Assembly (NCBI GenBank): GCA_963790775.1
Contig: CAWBPR010000002.1
Location: 62,001 to 126,000, forward strand
DNA: 64,000 nt
Origin: JASJBU01 sp963790775
GTDB lineage: Bacteria > Pseudomonadota > Gammaproteobacteria > Chromatiales > Chromatiaceae
Reading direction: 5' to 3'
Shown here: in pieces, positions 8,836-16,952 of the stretch
Numbering within the stretch: position 1 is the first letter of the stretch
Layout: each line of letters begins with the position of its first letter
Notes under the pieces: generated by a model
The model's input: only the letters and a program-made list of their open reading frames with translations
What the model was told of the DNA's origin: nothing
Database searches by the model: none
Program-made: the position numbers and the translations under genes

Positions 8836-9591
8836 TCAGTGGGTCAGGATTTCCACCCGGCGATTCATGGTTCTGCCTTCCCGGGTGCTGTTATCCGCCA
8901 CAGGTTGCTTCTCCCCCATTCCACTGACAGTCAGCTTGGTTTTCGGGAACCCGTTCTGTATCAGATAATTCGCGACTGACTGAGCCCGACGCTCCGACAG
9001 GCCCTGGTTGTAACTGTCCGGCCCGGTACTGTCCGTGTGACCGATTATCTGCAAATTTTCGTCACCGGTACTGGCGTTGATTTGACCTAGCACGCCATCC
9101 AATGCCTTGATCATCGCCGGCTCAAGGCTGGCGCTGTCAAATTTGAAATGGTCGGTTGTCACCTTGAGCACCAAATCTTCGATGATCTGACAGCCGTTTG
9201 CATCCACTTTGGAACCGCTTGGGGTGCCAGGGCATTTATCGAGATAATCCGGTACGCCATCACCATCAGAGTCCTTGGGGCAACCGTTGGCATCTACTTC
9301 CACACCCTGAGGCGTATCAGGACATTCATCCTGACCGTCTGGCACACCATCCCCGTCGCTGTCCAGTTCTTCAACCGCGGCCACTTCGATCACATCTCCG
9401 CAGGCCTCGACCGGTCCCTCCAAGCCACCTCCGATATTCCAGCATTCCTGGCCGCCCGTCATCACCACCTCACCGTAAGAGTTGGTCAAATAGCCAGCCT
9501 GGAGATCATTGCCCTGAATTGCCAGGCCGAAGCCCAGACACATAATTGCGGCAGTGATTGGCCGGGGTTTAATTCTGTATATGTCACTCAT
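8836..9591 (-). CDS. OmpA family protein with thrombospondin type 3 calcium-binding repeats
   Basis: About 251 residues. Signal peptide, then a short cysteine-containing region, then two TSP type 3-like Asp-rich repeats (DSDGDGVPDGQDECP and DSDGDGVPDYLDKCP), then a C-terminal OmpA domain that binds peptidoglycan (IIGHTDSTGPDSYNQGLSERRA, and MNRRVEI at the end). It probably tethers the outer membrane to the wall. The ATG at 9591 is chosen because GAGG precedes it at normal distance; an upstream ATG at 9606 lacks a ribosome binding site. It lies downstream of an ECF-type sigma factor in the same direction. Confidence 0.88.
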   Translation of the reverse strand: MSDIYRIKPRPITAAIMCLGFGLAIQGNDLQAGYLTNSYGEVVMTGGQECWNIGGGLEGPVEACGDVIEVAAVEELDSDGDGVPDGQDECPDTPQGVEVDANGCPKDSDGDGVPDYLDKCPGTPSGSKVDANGCQIIEDLVLKVTTDHFKFDSASLEPAMIKALDGVLGQINASTGDENLQIIGHTDSTGPDSYNQGLSERRAQSVANYLIQNGFPKTKLTVSGMGEKQPVADNSTREGRTMNRRVEILTH

Positions 9592-9711
9592 AGTGTTGAT
9601 CCTCATTGTTACTAAATTGTTATCGAAAATATTCCAGCGTTATGACTTCCTGTGCTGCTGGGAAGCCAGAAACAAATGGTACCGCAGAATTGTTAACGCA
9701 GCAGAAAATTG

Positions 9712-10317
9712 TCAGGCAGGCAACCTTGGGGTTGTTTCCGGGAACAGGGACTCCGCCAGATGCAGAGAGCGATACAGGCGCATCTTGGCAGCACTGAGTC
9801 CGATACCGAGAATCTGGGCGATGTCTTCCATGCTGCATTCGTAAAAAAACCGCAGGCTTAAAATTTCTGCCGCCTGGGTCGGGAGAGACTTCAACAATCG
9901 CTCCACCACGCTTGCCAGGTCGATCTGATCGTTCTGGTTCTGCAATGATTTTTTCCTTGTCTCCTCGGCATGCTGCAACAATGCGCGCAGGTGATCGCCC
10001 ATTACATTGCGCATGCGTTTGGCCACCAGGGTATGACACTGATTGTCAGCGATGGCGAACAACCAGGTGCGAAACGAGGCCTCACCCTTGTAGGCGCCAA
10101 TCGCCCGGAACACCCGCAACTCGGTTTCCTGAACCGCATCTTCAGCATCGTCCCAGTTTCTCAGATAACGATGACAGCGCAATACTAGAGTCACATGGTG
10201 GCGCCGCAGCAGTTCATTCAAGACAGCTCTCGAGCCTGGTTTCCTCTGCTGTATGCACTGCACCAGCTGTTCATCGGTAAGCTTTTGATATTGTTCCTGA
10301 AAGTGTATTTTTGACAT
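9712..10317 (-). CDS. RNA polymerase sigma factor, ECF type
   Basis: 201 residues. Region 2 appears as HRYLRNWDDAEDAVQETELR followed by FRTWLFAIADNQC; region 4 as LPTQAAEILSLRFFYECSME then IAQILGIGLSAAKMRLYRSL. There is no sigma 3 domain, which fits group 4. An AGGAGG ribosome binding site precedes the ATG at 10317. No anti-sigma gene is adjacent; the next gene downstream encodes the OmpA-like protein, a possible target. It is divergent from a LysR gene. Confidence 0.88.
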   Translation of the reverse strand: MSKIHFQEQYQKLTDEQLVQCIQQRKPGSRAVLNELLRRHHVTLVLRCHRYLRNWDDAEDAVQETELRVFRAIGAYKGEASFRTWLFAIADNQCHTLVAKRMRNVMGDHLRALLQHAEETRKKSLQNQNDQIDLASVVERLLKSLPTQAAEILSLRFFYECSMEDIAQILGIGLSAAKMRLYRSLHLAESLFPETTPRLPA

Positions 10318-10417
10318 GCTTGTCCTCCTGGATTCTGCATGAGGACCGGCACTCTAGTTGAAATATAATGACAAATCAAACTATAATTATTTGTCTTTTA
10401 TTAAAATATTTTTTGTT

Positions 10418-11257
10418 ATGGATCTGGAGCTTTTACGCACCTTTCTGGAGGTCAGCCGCACCCGCCACTTCGGTCAGGCAGCCGAGGGCCTGCACCTGAC
10501 TCAGGCTGCAGTCAGCGCGCGCATCAAGTCTCTGGAACAAATTCTGGGTGTGCGTTTGTTTGATCGTGTAAAACGGGACATCCGCCTGACACCGGAAGGC
10601 AATCGCCTGCTGCGCCATGCCAATCTGTTGATCGCCGAATGGCGCAAGACCCGCCAGGAGATCACTGCGGGCGGCGCGGTGGCGCAACTGTCGGTGGGTG
10701 GGGGTGTCAGGCTCTGGGATTTACTGCTGCAAAACTGGTTGATCCATCTGCGCAGAAAACGCCCGGACATCGCCCTGATTGTGGAGTCCCACAGCCCGGA
10801 GGTAATGACCCGCAAACTGCTCGATGGCGTGTTGGATCTGGCCTTCATGCTGGAACCTCCCCAGCTAGATGTATTGCACATCAGGAAGACCGCCATGCTC
10901 AGATTACTGTTGACCGCTGACAAACCCGGGTTGTCAGTGGATGAGGCGTTGGAAGGCGATTATCTGATGGTTGACTGGGGCCTGGCGCATGCCCTGAACC
11001 ATCGCCGGCTGTTTCCCGATGCATCGGAACCCCATGTACGCCTGGCGAATGCCGGCATGGCCCTGTATCACCTGAGCATGCTGGGTGGCGCGGCCTATCT
11101 GCCGGAAAGTCTGATCCAGAAGCGCCTTGAATCAGGCGAGTTATTCGTAGTGGAGGATGCACCGGAGATCGAGCTGACGGTATATGCCGTGTTTCCGGTG
11201 CGCAGCGCCCGCAGCCAGCTGATCCGGGAAGTATTGACGCTGTTTCAAATCGACTGA
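10418..11257 (+). CDS. LysR family transcriptional regulator (HdfR-like), paralogue of the gene at 7337
   Basis: About 279 residues. DNA-binding part MDLELLRTFLEVSRTRHFGQ and AVSARIKSLE; effector domain with the DYLMVDWG motif. Homology with the other LysR protein starts at the ATG at 10418, which is used although only AT-rich sequence without a clear ribosome binding site lies before it (the frame is open from 10358). The two paralogues flank the small acidic protein, OmpA-like and sigma factor genes, and may be an old local duplication. Confidence 0.87.
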   Translation: MDLELLRTFLEVSRTRHFGQAAEGLHLTQAAVSARIKSLEQILGVRLFDRVKRDIRLTPEGNRLLRHANLLIAEWRKTRQEITAGGAVAQLSVGGGVRLWDLLLQNWLIHLRRKRPDIALIVESHSPEVMTRKLLDGVLDLAFMLEPPQLDVLHIRKTAMLRLLLTADKPGLSVDEALEGDYLMVDWGLAHALNHRRLFPDASEPHVRLANAGMALYHLSMLGGAAYLPESLIQKRLESGELFVVEDAPEIELTVYAVFPVRSARSQLIREVLTLFQID

Positions 11258-11266
11258 GAATCTGCA

Positions 11267-12637
11267 TCACAACAGAAACAGGGAGGCCAACCCCAGAAAG
11301 CTCAGAAAGCCGATCACATCGGTCACCGTAGTCAGGATAACCGCACCCGAAAGGGCCGGATCAATCCCAAACCGTCGCAGGATCAAGGGAATGCTGATGC
11401 CGCAGATGGCGGCCGCCAGCAGATTCAACAGCATTGCGCAGGCGATGATCACCGAAATCCCGGCATTTTTGAACCAGAAGTAGGAGACCAGTGCGACTAC
11501 CAGGGCCCATACCAGGCCGTTGAGCGCACCCACCAACAGCTCCTTGGTAAACAACCAGCGCAGGTTGGAACTGGCGATCTGGCCCAGCGCCAGGCCTCGT
11601 ATGGTCAGGGTCAGGGTCTGACTGCCGGCTATGCCGCCCATGCTGGCGACCACCGGCATCAGCACTGCCAGGGCCACCAGTTTATCCAGCGCCTCTTCGA
11701 ATCGCCCGATCACCCAGGCGGCGGCAAATACCGTCACCAGATTGATGCCGAGCCATAGCCCGCGACGCTGCGCGCTGGGGATCACCGGGGCGAACATATC
11801 CTCGTCCTCATCAAGACCCGCGCTGTTCAGCAGGGCGCGGTCGGACTCCTCGCGAATGACATCCACAATATCATCGATGGTGATGCGGCCCAGCAGATGT
11901 CCGTCGTCATCCAGCACGGCGACTGAAATGAGATCGCGACGATCAAACAGAGTCGCCACATCGTGTTCCGAGTCATTCGCATGCACGGTGGCGGCATCGC
12001 TCTGCATGACGTCCTCCACCAGTACATCCGGATTGCCGGTCAACAACGCCCCCACATCCAGCTTGCCGAGATAGTGGCCGGATTCATCGATCACCATCAG
12101 CGCATCGGTATAGGCCGGCAGAGACTCATGACGCCGCAACCAGCGCAGCACTACCGCGAGACTGACATCCTTACGCACGCTGACCACTTCCTTGCTGAGC
12201 AGCCGTCCGGCGGTGTCATCTCCGTAGGTCAGCACCGCCTCGACCCGCTGTCGATGATCCTCATCCATGGTCTGCAGCAGGGTCGCGGTCAGGTCTTCCG
12301 GCAGGGTCTCGACAATCTCCGCCAGATCTTCCGGATCCAGTGATTCAGCCGCGGCGACCAGCTCTTCAGGATCCATCTCCTCGATGATGCTGGCGCGCGC
12401 CTCCTCGTGCAGATGGCTGAGGATTTCGCCTTCCTGATCCGAGGCAACCGCCTCCCACAGATCGCTGCGCTGTCCCGGGGGTAATGACTCGAGCAGATCG
12501 GCCACCTCAGCAGGGTGGGCAGCCTCCAGGAATTGACTGATGGAGTCCTGCCGTCCCGCCTCGAGATCGTCTACGACTTGCTGGAGCTGCTCTGCAGTGG
12601 TCTGTTCGTTGCTGTTTTCAATCATCTTAATGGGCAC
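11267..12637 (-). CDS. mgtE: MgtE magnesium transporter
   Basis: 456 residues. N-terminal superhelical MgtE_N domain (repeats such as AAHPAEVADLLESLPPGQR), two CBS domains in the middle (DVMQSDAATVHANDS and ISVAVLDDDGHLLGRITIDD), and a C-terminal membrane domain of about five helices (ALAVLMPVVASMGGIAGSQT, ISIPLILRRFGIDPA). MgtE is a Mg2+-gated channel for Mg2+ at the inner membrane. Start is GTG 12637 or ATG 12625; neither has a strong ribosome binding site. It lies 48 bases downstream of the CBS-domain gene in the same direction, with no room for an Mg riboswitch directly upstream. Confidence 0.95.
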   Translation of the reverse strand: MPIKMIENSNEQTTAEQLQQVVDDLEAGRQDSISQFLEAAHPAEVADLLESLPPGQRSDLWEAVASDQEGEILSHLHEEARASIIEEMDPEELVAAAESLDPEDLAEIVETLPEDLTATLLQTMDEDHRQRVEAVLTYGDDTAGRLLSKEVVSVRKDVSLAVVLRWLRRHESLPAYTDALMVIDESGHYLGKLDVGALLTGNPDVLVEDVMQSDAATVHANDSEHDVATLFDRRDLISVAVLDDDGHLLGRITIDDIVDVIREESDRALLNSAGLDEDEDMFAPVIPSAQRRGLWLGINLVTVFAAAWVIGRFEEALDKLVALAVLMPVVASMGGIAGSQTLTLTIRGLALGQIASSNLRWLFTKELLVGALNGLVWALVVALVSYFWFKNAGISVIIACAMLLNLLAAAICGISIPLILRRFGIDPALSGAVILTTVTDVIGFLSFLGLASLFLL

Positions 12638-12685
12638 CCGTGACGGTTTTTCTTAGTATTGGTTTACAGAGTGAGGAATCATAAG

Positions 12686-14047
12686 TCATTCAGGCTTGTT
12701 TGCTCCTGAAGTGTTGAACTCTGCAGAGTCATCAACGGGCTGTTCCAGCCGCTGAATCTCGACCCTGCCGACCCTCCTGTCCTCCAGGTTCAAGACCCGC
12801 ACGCGGTAGTCGCCCTCCAAAATCTCGTCGCCTGGCTCGGGCATACGGGCCAGACGCTGCATAATCAGGCCGGAGAGCGTATTCGCATCCAGTTCCACCG
12901 GTACTCTGAGACCGATAAAACGCTCAAGATCAGTCAGTGAAACCAGGCCATCCGCTTCCCAAAGACCCTCACCCTGCTGCTCGACAGCGATCATTGATTC
13001 ATCCGTATCGGTTTCGTCACGGATCTCCCCGACGATCTCTTCCAGCAGATCTTCCAGGGTGATAATGCCGATGAACTCCCCGTATTCGTCGATCACGAAG
13101 GCCATATGGGCGCGCTTCACTCTCATCTGATCGAACAGCATGGAGACCCGCTGGGATTCGGTCACGATCAGGGGATCGCGACAATAGGACTTCAGATCCC
13201 GCCAGGGCTCCTGCACACCATCCAGCAGCGCATGATAAATATCCTTGACCAACAGGATGCCAACCAGGAGATCGCCATCCTGGCTATTGATCACGGGAAA
13301 GCGGGAATGGCCGGTCTCTCGAATCATAAGCAGATTAGTTGCCGGTTCGGCGCTGATATCCAGGGAAATAACGGAACTGCGGGGCAACATCACCCTCCCC
13401 ACCTGCCGTTGATCGAACTCGAACAGATTACGCAACATGTCAGCCTGGTCCTGATGGATCTCCCCGTACTCATGCGAGGTAGCCACCAGCCCCTTGATCT
13501 CGTCGCTGCTCATCACCTCCGCATGGCTCGCTTCCTCCACCCTGAACAGGGACAATATAGAGGCAGTCGCATGATTCAGCAGCCAGTTCAGCGGCAGTGT
13601 CACCAGGTAAGAGAAGTGCAGTGGATAGGCCACCCAGAGGGATACAGGTTCGGCCTTGCGGATGGCGAAGGTCTTGGGTACCTGCTCACCGACCACGATA
13701 TGCAGCGAGGAGAAAATCAGAAAGCCAAACAGAAAGGCGGAAGTATGCACCGCAGTTTCGGACAGACCGGCCGAGTGAAGCAGCGGTTCGAGGACTGCGG
13801 CCACCGCCGGCTCACCCACCCAGCCAAGTCCCAGGGAGGCCATGGTGATACCCAGCTGACAGGTCGCCAGATAGGCCTCAAGCCGCCGCTGAATGCGGAG
13901 TGTGAGGCGTGCTGCCGCGCTGCCCTCTGTCGCCAACAGCTCAATGCGGAAACCACGCGCCTTGACCAAGGCAAATTCCGCCGCCACATAAAAACCGTTA
14001 GCAACTAACAACAAAGTTATCGCAATAAAACTCGTAGTTGTATCCAT
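12686..14047 (-). CDS. CorC/HlyC-type CBS-domain membrane protein ('hemolysin family')
   Basis: 453 residues. N-terminal DUF21/CNNM membrane domain of about four helices (FIAITLLLVANGFYVAAEFA, VVGEQVPKTFAIRKAEPV), a CBS pair (VMLPRSSVISLD and AFVIDEYGEFIGIITLEDL followed by EEIVGEIRDE), and a C-terminal CorC_HlyC domain. Relatives take part in Mg2+/Co2+ efflux or homeostasis; the 'hemolysin' name is historical. The adjacency to mgtE supports a role in magnesium handling. Confidence 0.92.
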   Translation of the reverse strand: MDTTTSFIAITLLLVANGFYVAAEFALVKARGFRIELLATEGSAAARLTLRIQRRLEAYLATCQLGITMASLGLGWVGEPAVAAVLEPLLHSAGLSETAVHTSAFLFGFLIFSSLHIVVGEQVPKTFAIRKAEPVSLWVAYPLHFSYLVTLPLNWLLNHATASILSLFRVEEASHAEVMSSDEIKGLVATSHEYGEIHQDQADMLRNLFEFDQRQVGRVMLPRSSVISLDISAEPATNLLMIRETGHSRFPVINSQDGDLLVGILLVKDIYHALLDGVQEPWRDLKSYCRDPLIVTESQRVSMLFDQMRVKRAHMAFVIDEYGEFIGIITLEDLLEEIVGEIRDETDTDESMIAVEQQGEGLWEADGLVSLTDLERFIGLRVPVELDANTLSGLIMQRLARMPEPGDEILEGDYRVRVLNLEDRRVGRVEIQRLEQPVDDSAEFNTSGANKPE

Positions 14048-14290
14048 GGATGCAGATTCAGATAAATAGAGAAATACAAGGTAGACGTATGATAGAACTA
14101 AAAAGTCACAAGTAATTGATGAACTTTAAAATACTCAACCAAACATGAGCTGGAAAAAGGCATTCTGTCAAACATTCTATCCAAATGATGTGACGAACCT
14201 GCCGCACAGAGAGTCAAACACATACAGACCCGGACACACGATGTGGCTGGTGTTGTAAATCACTATCAATTTTTGAGGAGAACTCGTTAG

Positions 14291-15013
14291 ATGAAAAAAC
14301 TCAACCTTGCTGCTTCCATCAGCACAGTGATCCTGTTTGCTGCAAGCACCGCAGCCTCCGCCTGGACTGGCGATTTTGAGCTGGGTTATGCAAGCTCCTC
14401 GGGTAATACCGAGAATACCTCGCTCAACGCCAAACTGGATATAGACCATGCCAATGGCGATTGGCATCACAACATTTTCGGCGATGCCTACTATGCCGAA
14501 GCTGATGGCGATAAAACCGCAGAGCGTTATGCACTCGGCTACAAGCCACGCTATTTTTTCACCGATGTGGACTATCTGTTTGGCCTGTTGCGCTATGACA
14601 CCGATGAATTTGCCTTCATCGATGATCGCACCACGGAAGTGATTGGCTATGGCCGTCTGTTCTTCAACGACGATAAAGTTTACTGGGATGGTGAGGTCGG
14701 CGTAGGCGCCCGTCAGACCGACTATACCGATGATCCCAGCACTGTCGATCTGAAAGAGGACGAGATGATCGGCTTTCTCGGCACCAAATTCAGTATCCGT
14801 CTGTCACAGAACGCCCGCTTCCTGGAGACCCTGCGCGCAGAATTTGGCGAGGACAATACCTATATCGAGTCCATCACCGGTCTGCAACTGGCCATCGCCG
14901 GCGACCTCTCGTCCAGCATCACCTATACCGTGCGGCACAACACCGACATCGAGGGTGTGTTGGGTGAAAAGACCGATACCATCACCGGTGTCAATCTGGT
15001 TTACAGCTTCTAA
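14291..15013 (+). CDS. DUF481 (YdiY-like) outer membrane protein
   Basis: 240 residues with a signal peptide ending around ASAWTG. The mature part is built of amphipathic strands with the DUF481 hallmarks ELGYASSSGNTENTSLNAK and a C-terminal aromatic residue (GVNLVYSF), so an outer-membrane beta barrel is expected. GAGGAGA precedes the ATG. It lies 15 bases upstream of the next gene, so the two form an operon. Confidence 0.88.
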   Translation: MKKLNLAASISTVILFAASTAASAWTGDFELGYASSSGNTENTSLNAKLDIDHANGDWHHNIFGDAYYAEADGDKTAERYALGYKPRYFFTDVDYLFGLLRYDTDEFAFIDDRTTEVIGYGRLFFNDDKVYWDGEVGVGARQTDYTDDPSTVDLKEDEMIGFLGTKFSIRLSQNARFLETLRAEFGEDNTYIESITGLQLAIAGDLSSSITYTVRHNTDIEGVLGEKTDTITGVNLVYSF

Positions 15014-15028
15014 TTGGGAGATTAACAG

Positions 15029-15844
15029 ATGCAAAAACCGACAGTCATAACCACTGCAGCATTGTTTCTGAGCATGCTAGTGGGTAGCTCCGCCGCGCTT
15101 GCCGAAACCGAAGTGCTGGAAGATGCGCTAAGCAACACAGCTGATGCCGTTGAGGAACAAGCGCTGGAAGCAGCGGAAGCGACGGAAGAAGCTGTGGATG
15201 AAGTGGTGGAAGAAGCCGCGGAAGCCGTCACTGATGGCGAGGAAGGGGCTACAGCGGAGGAAGAAACCCCTGCTGACACTGAAGCTACAGCCCCGGCCAT
15301 GGATGCTGAAGCCGTGTCTGAGAAAGCAGACGCAGCCCCAGTCGCAACCCCAGACGCGGCATTTGGTGCCGGCGTGGAGCAGGAGAGTTCAATACCCAAG
15401 GCGTCAGATATCCGCGAGGAGATCGAGGGGACCAGCGTCAAGGTGTATGTCAACAATCCGCCATCCCGCTACACCCTGCTGAAAAAGATACGCAGCGAGG
15501 TCTACGTGATCGACGCCAAGAGTGAGGCAGACGCAGAAGTCATCGCCTTCAAGAAGCTCAAGGCAATGGCCAAAGAGCTTGACGCCGATGGTTTGATCGA
15601 AGTCAAACGCAGCATCCTCAAGGACAGCATCGCGCAACTCGAAACTCCAGTGGTTACAGGCTCCATGCTGGGTATGGACATCGACTCCACAGCGGTGCCC
15701 GTGGATGAATTGATGCTGAGCAACTACAGCATGGATAAAGGCATGCTGAGTAGTCGGATCATCGAGAAGACCTTCGATCGTTCAGAGGTGTCACAGAAGG
15801 CGATCCGCTTTACCGGCAAGGCCATCAAGCTCAAAAAGAACTAA
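15029..15844 (+). CDS. Secreted protein with an Ala/Glu-rich region, function unknown
   Basis: 271 residues. Signal peptide ending at SAALAE, then about 100 residues made mainly of Ala, Glu, Val and Thr (probably extended or helical), then a conserved-looking domain from about residue 125 (EIEGTSVKVYVNNPPSRY, EAEVIAFKKLKAMAKELDAD-like spacing, GLIEVKRSI). The latter recalls YbjQ-like or heavy-metal-binding small domains but is not recognised. GGGAG precedes the ATG. It follows the DUF481 gene by 15 bases and is likely a periplasmic partner of that porin-like protein. Confidence 0.7.
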   Translation: MQKPTVITTAALFLSMLVGSSAALAETEVLEDALSNTADAVEEQALEAAEATEEAVDEVVEEAAEAVTDGEEGATAEEETPADTEATAPAMDAEAVSEKADAAPVATPDAAFGAGVEQESSIPKASDIREEIEGTSVKVYVNNPPSRYTLLKKIRSEVYVIDAKSEADAEVIAFKKLKAMAKELDADGLIEVKRSILKDSIAQLETPVVTGSMLGMDIDSTAVPVDELMLSNYSMDKGMLSSRIIEKTFDRSEVSQKAIRFTGKAIKLKKN

Positions 15845-16123
15845 CACACCAGTCTTTTCAAATCGGTAGAATATAAGGATATACCTAGGCCAGGGATGGC
15901 CGTACTCAGAGCTGCAAGAACAAGGATGGTTGGTGTGTCTCGATGAGGCCCCGGGGCTGACTTGCGCGCAACAAAACGCGAAGATATAGTGCTTGCAGCA
16001 CAACGATAAGTAGTGCAAATATATACATCAACGAATACTATTGAAAGATTCGTTGAACAACTGAATTCAGTTACAGCCAAATCCTAAACAATCGGTAAAT
16101 ATGATGAATATTGGCATCCTGGC

Positions 16124-16921
16124 ATGATTGATTCATTCTGGAAAAGCAAATCCGGCGCAGGCCCGATTATTGCCGTAGCAAACCATCATGGTCACGCTCT
16201 GAGACCGGAAGTCGCCGAGATAATGGCGCTGGATGAGGCTGCGCGTTTGCAAGAGGAAGACCCTTATACCGGTGAATGGGCGGCATTGCTCCCAACTTAT
16301 CTCATCGCTCAACATTCCCGTTTTGAAGTGGACCTGAATCGACCCAGGGAAAATGCCGTCTACCTCAAGCCTGAAGACGCCTGGGGACTCGAAGTTTGGA
16401 AAACACCACCTCCTGAGCATATCATCCAGGAAACCCTGGCAAACTATGACGCATACTATGCGACCCTCAACAACCTTTGCCTTGCAAAGCAGCAGGCATA
16501 TGGCGCTTTTGCGGTGCTGGATCTGCATAGTTACAACCACCGTCGGGATGGCCCTGATGGACCAGTTGCGGATCCGACTGGCAATCCGGAGGTAAACATC
16601 GGCACCGGCACCATGGACAGAAACCGCTGGGGCAACCTGGTGGACCGCTTCATGGAAGAGCTGAGCAGCTATGACTTTCTTGGACGCCGGCTGGATGTTC
16701 GGGAGAATGTAAAATTTGTCGGGCGTCAGTTTCCAAAATTGGTGCACACACAGTTTCCTGAATCAGGATGCGCCATTGCCATCGAATTCAAGAAGTTCTT
16801 CATGGATGAATGGACCGGTGAACTCGACAGGCAGAAGCATGCAGCGATTCGAAGCGCCCTCGCCTCTACTCTGCCGGGCCTCGAGGAAGAATTGAATAAA
16901 GTCCGCATGGCCAGCCAGTAA
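16124..16921 (+). CDS. N-formylglutamate amidohydrolase family protein
   Basis: 265 residues of the FGase family, whose founding members hydrolyse N-formylglutamate in histidine breakdown; the fold is related to M14 zinc carboxypeptidases. Visible family motifs are ANHHGHALRPE, RFEVDLNR, VLDLHSYNHRR and the late AIEFKKFFMDEWTG. No other histidine-degradation gene is nearby. Instead it heads a cluster with a DUF1704 metallopeptidase-like protein and two ATP-grasp ligases, so a role in hydrolysing an amide or peptide product of that cluster is more likely. The ribosome binding site is weak. Confidence 0.82.
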   Translation: MIDSFWKSKSGAGPIIAVANHHGHALRPEVAEIMALDEAARLQEEDPYTGEWAALLPTYLIAQHSRFEVDLNRPRENAVYLKPEDAWGLEVWKTPPPEHIIQETLANYDAYYATLNNLCLAKQQAYGAFAVLDLHSYNHRRDGPDGPVADPTGNPEVNIGTGTMDRNRWGNLVDRFMEELSSYDFLGRRLDVRENVKFVGRQFPKLVHTQFPESGCAIAIEFKKFFMDEWTGELDRQKHAAIRSALASTLPGLEEELNKVRMASQ

Positions 16922-16952
16922 GCATTTCGACATTGGCAAATACTCAAATACC

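Noticed and set aside
12638..12685. Possible Mg riboswitch (M-box) before mgtE
   Set aside because: Only 48 bases separate mgtE from the upstream co-directional gene, too short for an M-box.
13106..14008. 300-codon plus-strand frame opposite the CorC/HlyC-type gene
   Set aside because: Shadow of the real minus-strand gene, whose domains are clear.
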